A program made the position numbers and the translations under genes. Shown in pieces: positions 5,729-6,954 of a DNA stretch of 6,954 nucleotides. Positions within the stretch are counted from its first letter, which is position 1. The number at the start of each line of letters is the position of its first letter. Source of the DNA: DATBIO01 sp036556965 (GTDB lineage: Bacteria > Acidobacteriota > Vicinamibacteria > Fen-336); the NCBI GenBank assembly GCA_036556965.1, contig DATBIO010000077.1, positions 1 to 6,954 of the forward strand, in the 5' to 3' direction. The notes below the pieces were generated by a model. The model saw only the letters and a list, made by a program, of their open reading frames with translations, did not search any database and was not told where the DNA came from.

Positions 5729-6856
5729 ATGGGCGCAGTCAACGCGATCAAGGACGCCATCAACTTCCTGACCGCGCCGGCGCTGTTCATCACCCTGGCC
5801 GCCGTCCTCTTCCTGGTGGCCATCAACACGCGCCGCTTCTGGCGGCCGAAGGTGGCCCTGGCCCTGGGCGTGCTCGGCGTGGCCTTCGTCGGCGTCTCCA
5901 TGCTGGACCACGATTTCCTGCTCATCGTCAAGAAGCCGGACAACGTGCCCATCGTGGCCATGCTCTTCATGGTCGGCTTCTTCCTGTGGCTGAGCATGTA
6001 CCAGGCCTACGACAACGACGCGCGCATCGCGGAGGGCCTGCCCCCGCGCGAGGCGAGCGACGGGGAGGCCGAGAAGACCTGGGTCTGGCCCGACCTGGTC
6101 TACACCGAGCTCCTGGCCATGGTCATCGGCATGATCGTGCTGGTGGCGTGGGGGATGGCCTTCCAGGCCCCCATCGAGGAGCCGGCCAACCCCGCGCGCA
6201 CGCCCAACCCCAGCAAGGCGCCCTGGTACTTCCTCGGCCTGCAGGAGATGCTCGTCTACTACGACCCGTGGCTGGCCGGGGTGGTCTTCCCCAGCCTGAT
6301 CATCGTGGGGCTGATGGCCATCCCCTACCTCGACGTGAACCCCAGGGGGAACGGCTACTTCACCTTCAAGGAGCGGAAGGTGGAGATCACCCTCTTCCTC
6401 TTCGGCTTCCTGATCCTCTGGGTGCTCCTGGTGATCCTGGGCACCTTCCTGCGCGGCCCGAACTGGAACTTCTTCGGGCCGTACGAGTACTGGGACCTCC
6501 ACAAGCTGGAGGCCCTGGTCAACGTCAACCTGTCCGAGTACTTCTGGGTGAAGATGCTCGACCGCGGCCTGCCCGGCAACATGCTCGTGCGCGAGCTGCC
6601 GGGGATCCTGGCCGTCGGCTTCTACGTCTTCGTGCTGCCGGGGCTCCTTGCCTTCTCCGCCCGGCGCGTGCGTCTGGGGCCGCTCACCCTCACCCTCGGC
6701 CTGCGCAAGTACTACGAGAAGATGGGCCCCTACCGTTACAGCATCTTCGTGATGCTGCTCCTGGGCATGGTGGCCCTGCCCATCAAGATGGTGCTGCGGT
6801 GGCTCTTCAACCTGAAGTACATCGTGGCCATGCCGGAAATCTTCTTCAACATATGA
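5729..6856 (+). CDS. Enlarged cytochrome b C-terminal half (subunit IV-like, petD/qcrC-like) with extra membrane helices
   Basis: This 375-residue polytopic protein contains a subunit IV core at about 118-245: WPDLVYTELLA (120-130), the segment EEPANPARTPNP (150-161), the Qo motif APWYFLGLQE (164-173), and helices at about 123-147, 182-200 and 219-240. The canonical PEWY reads APWY, with Pro165 at the Glu position. An N-terminal extension (1-117) adds about three hydrophobic helices (16-33, 41-58, 74-93) and the segment KKPDNVPI (68-75). A C-terminal extension (241-375) has RGPNWNFFGPYEYW (242-255) and two more helices (about 291-310 and 338-360). Chloroplast/cyanobacterial subunit IV is only about 160 residues. 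No CxxCH c-heme motif is present, unlike Bacillus QcrC, which fuses a cytochrome c. ATG 5729 has AGGAG at 5717-5721. Last visible gene of the operon. From memory, similar long C-terminal halves occur in Deltaproteobacteria and Planctomycetes. The role of the extra helices is unknown. Confidence 0.92.
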   Translation: MGAVNAIKDAINFLTAPALFITLAAVLFLVAINTRRFWRPKVALALGVLGVAFVGVSMLDHDFLLIVKKPDNVPIVAMLFMVGFFLWLSMYQAYDNDARIAEGLPPREASDGEAEKTWVWPDLVYTELLAMVIGMIVLVAWGMAFQAPIEEPANPARTPNPSKAPWYFLGLQEMLVYYDPWLAGVVFPSLIIVGLMAIPYLDVNPRGNGYFTFKERKVEITLFLFGFLILWVLLVILGTFLRGPNWNFFGPYEYWDLHKLEALVNVNLSEYFWVKMLDRGLPGNMLVRELPGILAVGFYVFVLPGLLAFSARRVRLGPLTLTLGLRKYYEKMGPYRYSIFVMLLLGMVALPIKMVLRWLFNLKYIVAMPEIFFNI

Positions 6857-6883
6857 GCCAGGCAGCCCGTGCGGACACTGTAG

Positions 6884-6911
6884 CCGGGGGGTGCTGCGTC
6901 GCCCCCCCCGG
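6884..6911 (+). terminator. GC-only hairpin downstream of the operon (possible terminator)
   Basis: CCGGGGGG (6884-6891) pairs perfectly with CCCCCCGG (6904-6911) around a 12-base loop, 27 bases after the cytochrome b stop. The stem is all G:C and very stable. No T-run follows, so it is not a classical intrinsic terminator; in very GC-rich genomes such stems may still stall polymerase or protect the 3' end. Confidence 0.45.
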
Positions 6912-6918
6912 ACCCCCC

Positions 6919-6953
6919 GCCCTCGCGCCGGGAGTGAATCCCTCCGCGAGGGC
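6919..6953 (+). terminator. Second, two-tier hairpin at the window end (possible terminator or structured element)
   Basis: GCCCTCGCG (6919-6927) pairs perfectly with CGCGAGGGC (6945-6953). Inside it GGGA (6930-6933) pairs with TCCC (6939-6942) around the loop GTGAA, with a CC/TC internal loop between the tiers. It begins 7 bases after the first hairpin. The window ends here, so a following T-tract or a downstream gene cannot be judged. It could be a terminator, an intergenic repeat, or a leader element of the next gene. Confidence 0.4.
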
Positions 6954-6954
6954 T

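Noticed and set aside
4865..6502. A 545-residue open frame on the minus strand opposite both cytochrome b genes
   Set aside because: Its translation is a Glu/His/Val/Gln-rich pattern with no domain, as expected from the complement of GC-rich membrane-protein codons. The plus strand has unmistakable cytochrome b genes.

Overview
The window is very GC-rich DNA whose genes use almost only G/C-ending codons. Gene content and composition point to a Myxococcota (deltaproteobacterial) chromosome of the Anaeromyxobacter/myxobacterial type. That assignment is inference: there is no rRNA or other marker gene to confirm it. I see no mobile element, CRISPR array, tRNA or rRNA.

Layout. Positions 2-895 (+) hold the 3' part of a gene for an unrecognised protein with a long, strongly basic Lys/Arg/Ala/Pro tail. 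Eleven bases later, 907-1848 (+) encodes a single-pass membrane protein with HEAT repeats, probably in the same operon. Facing it, 1874-3979 (-) encodes a 701-residue molybdopterin/4Fe-4S oxidoreductase. A 128-bp divergent intergenic region (3980-4107) follows. It holds a near-consensus sigma70 promoter (TTGACA, 16 bp, TAGAAT) and a leader hairpin that overlaps the Shine-Dalgarno sequence. From there a three-gene operon runs rightward: a Rieske 2Fe-2S protein (4108-4830), a cytochrome b6-type N-terminal half (4868-5680) and an enlarged cytochrome b C-terminal half (5729-6856). The last 98 bases contain two consecutive perfect inverted repeats that may end the operon.

How the genes work together. 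The Rieske protein and the two cytochrome b halves form the core of a quinol:cytochrome c oxidoreductase of the Rieske/cytb family. Quinol is oxidised at the Qo site, one electron goes to the Rieske cluster, and the other crosses the membrane through the two b hemes. Three points stand out. Cytochrome b has a Cys (C70) aligned with the residue that covalently binds heme ci in b6f and Bacillus-type complexes. The Qo PEWY motif reads APWY, with Pro in place of Glu. The C-terminal half is more than twice the usual size of subunit IV, with extra membrane segments at both ends. No cytochrome c1, f or other c-type acceptor is encoded in the window. The molybdoenzyme and HEAT protein are neighbours, but nothing in the sequence proves that they act with the complex.
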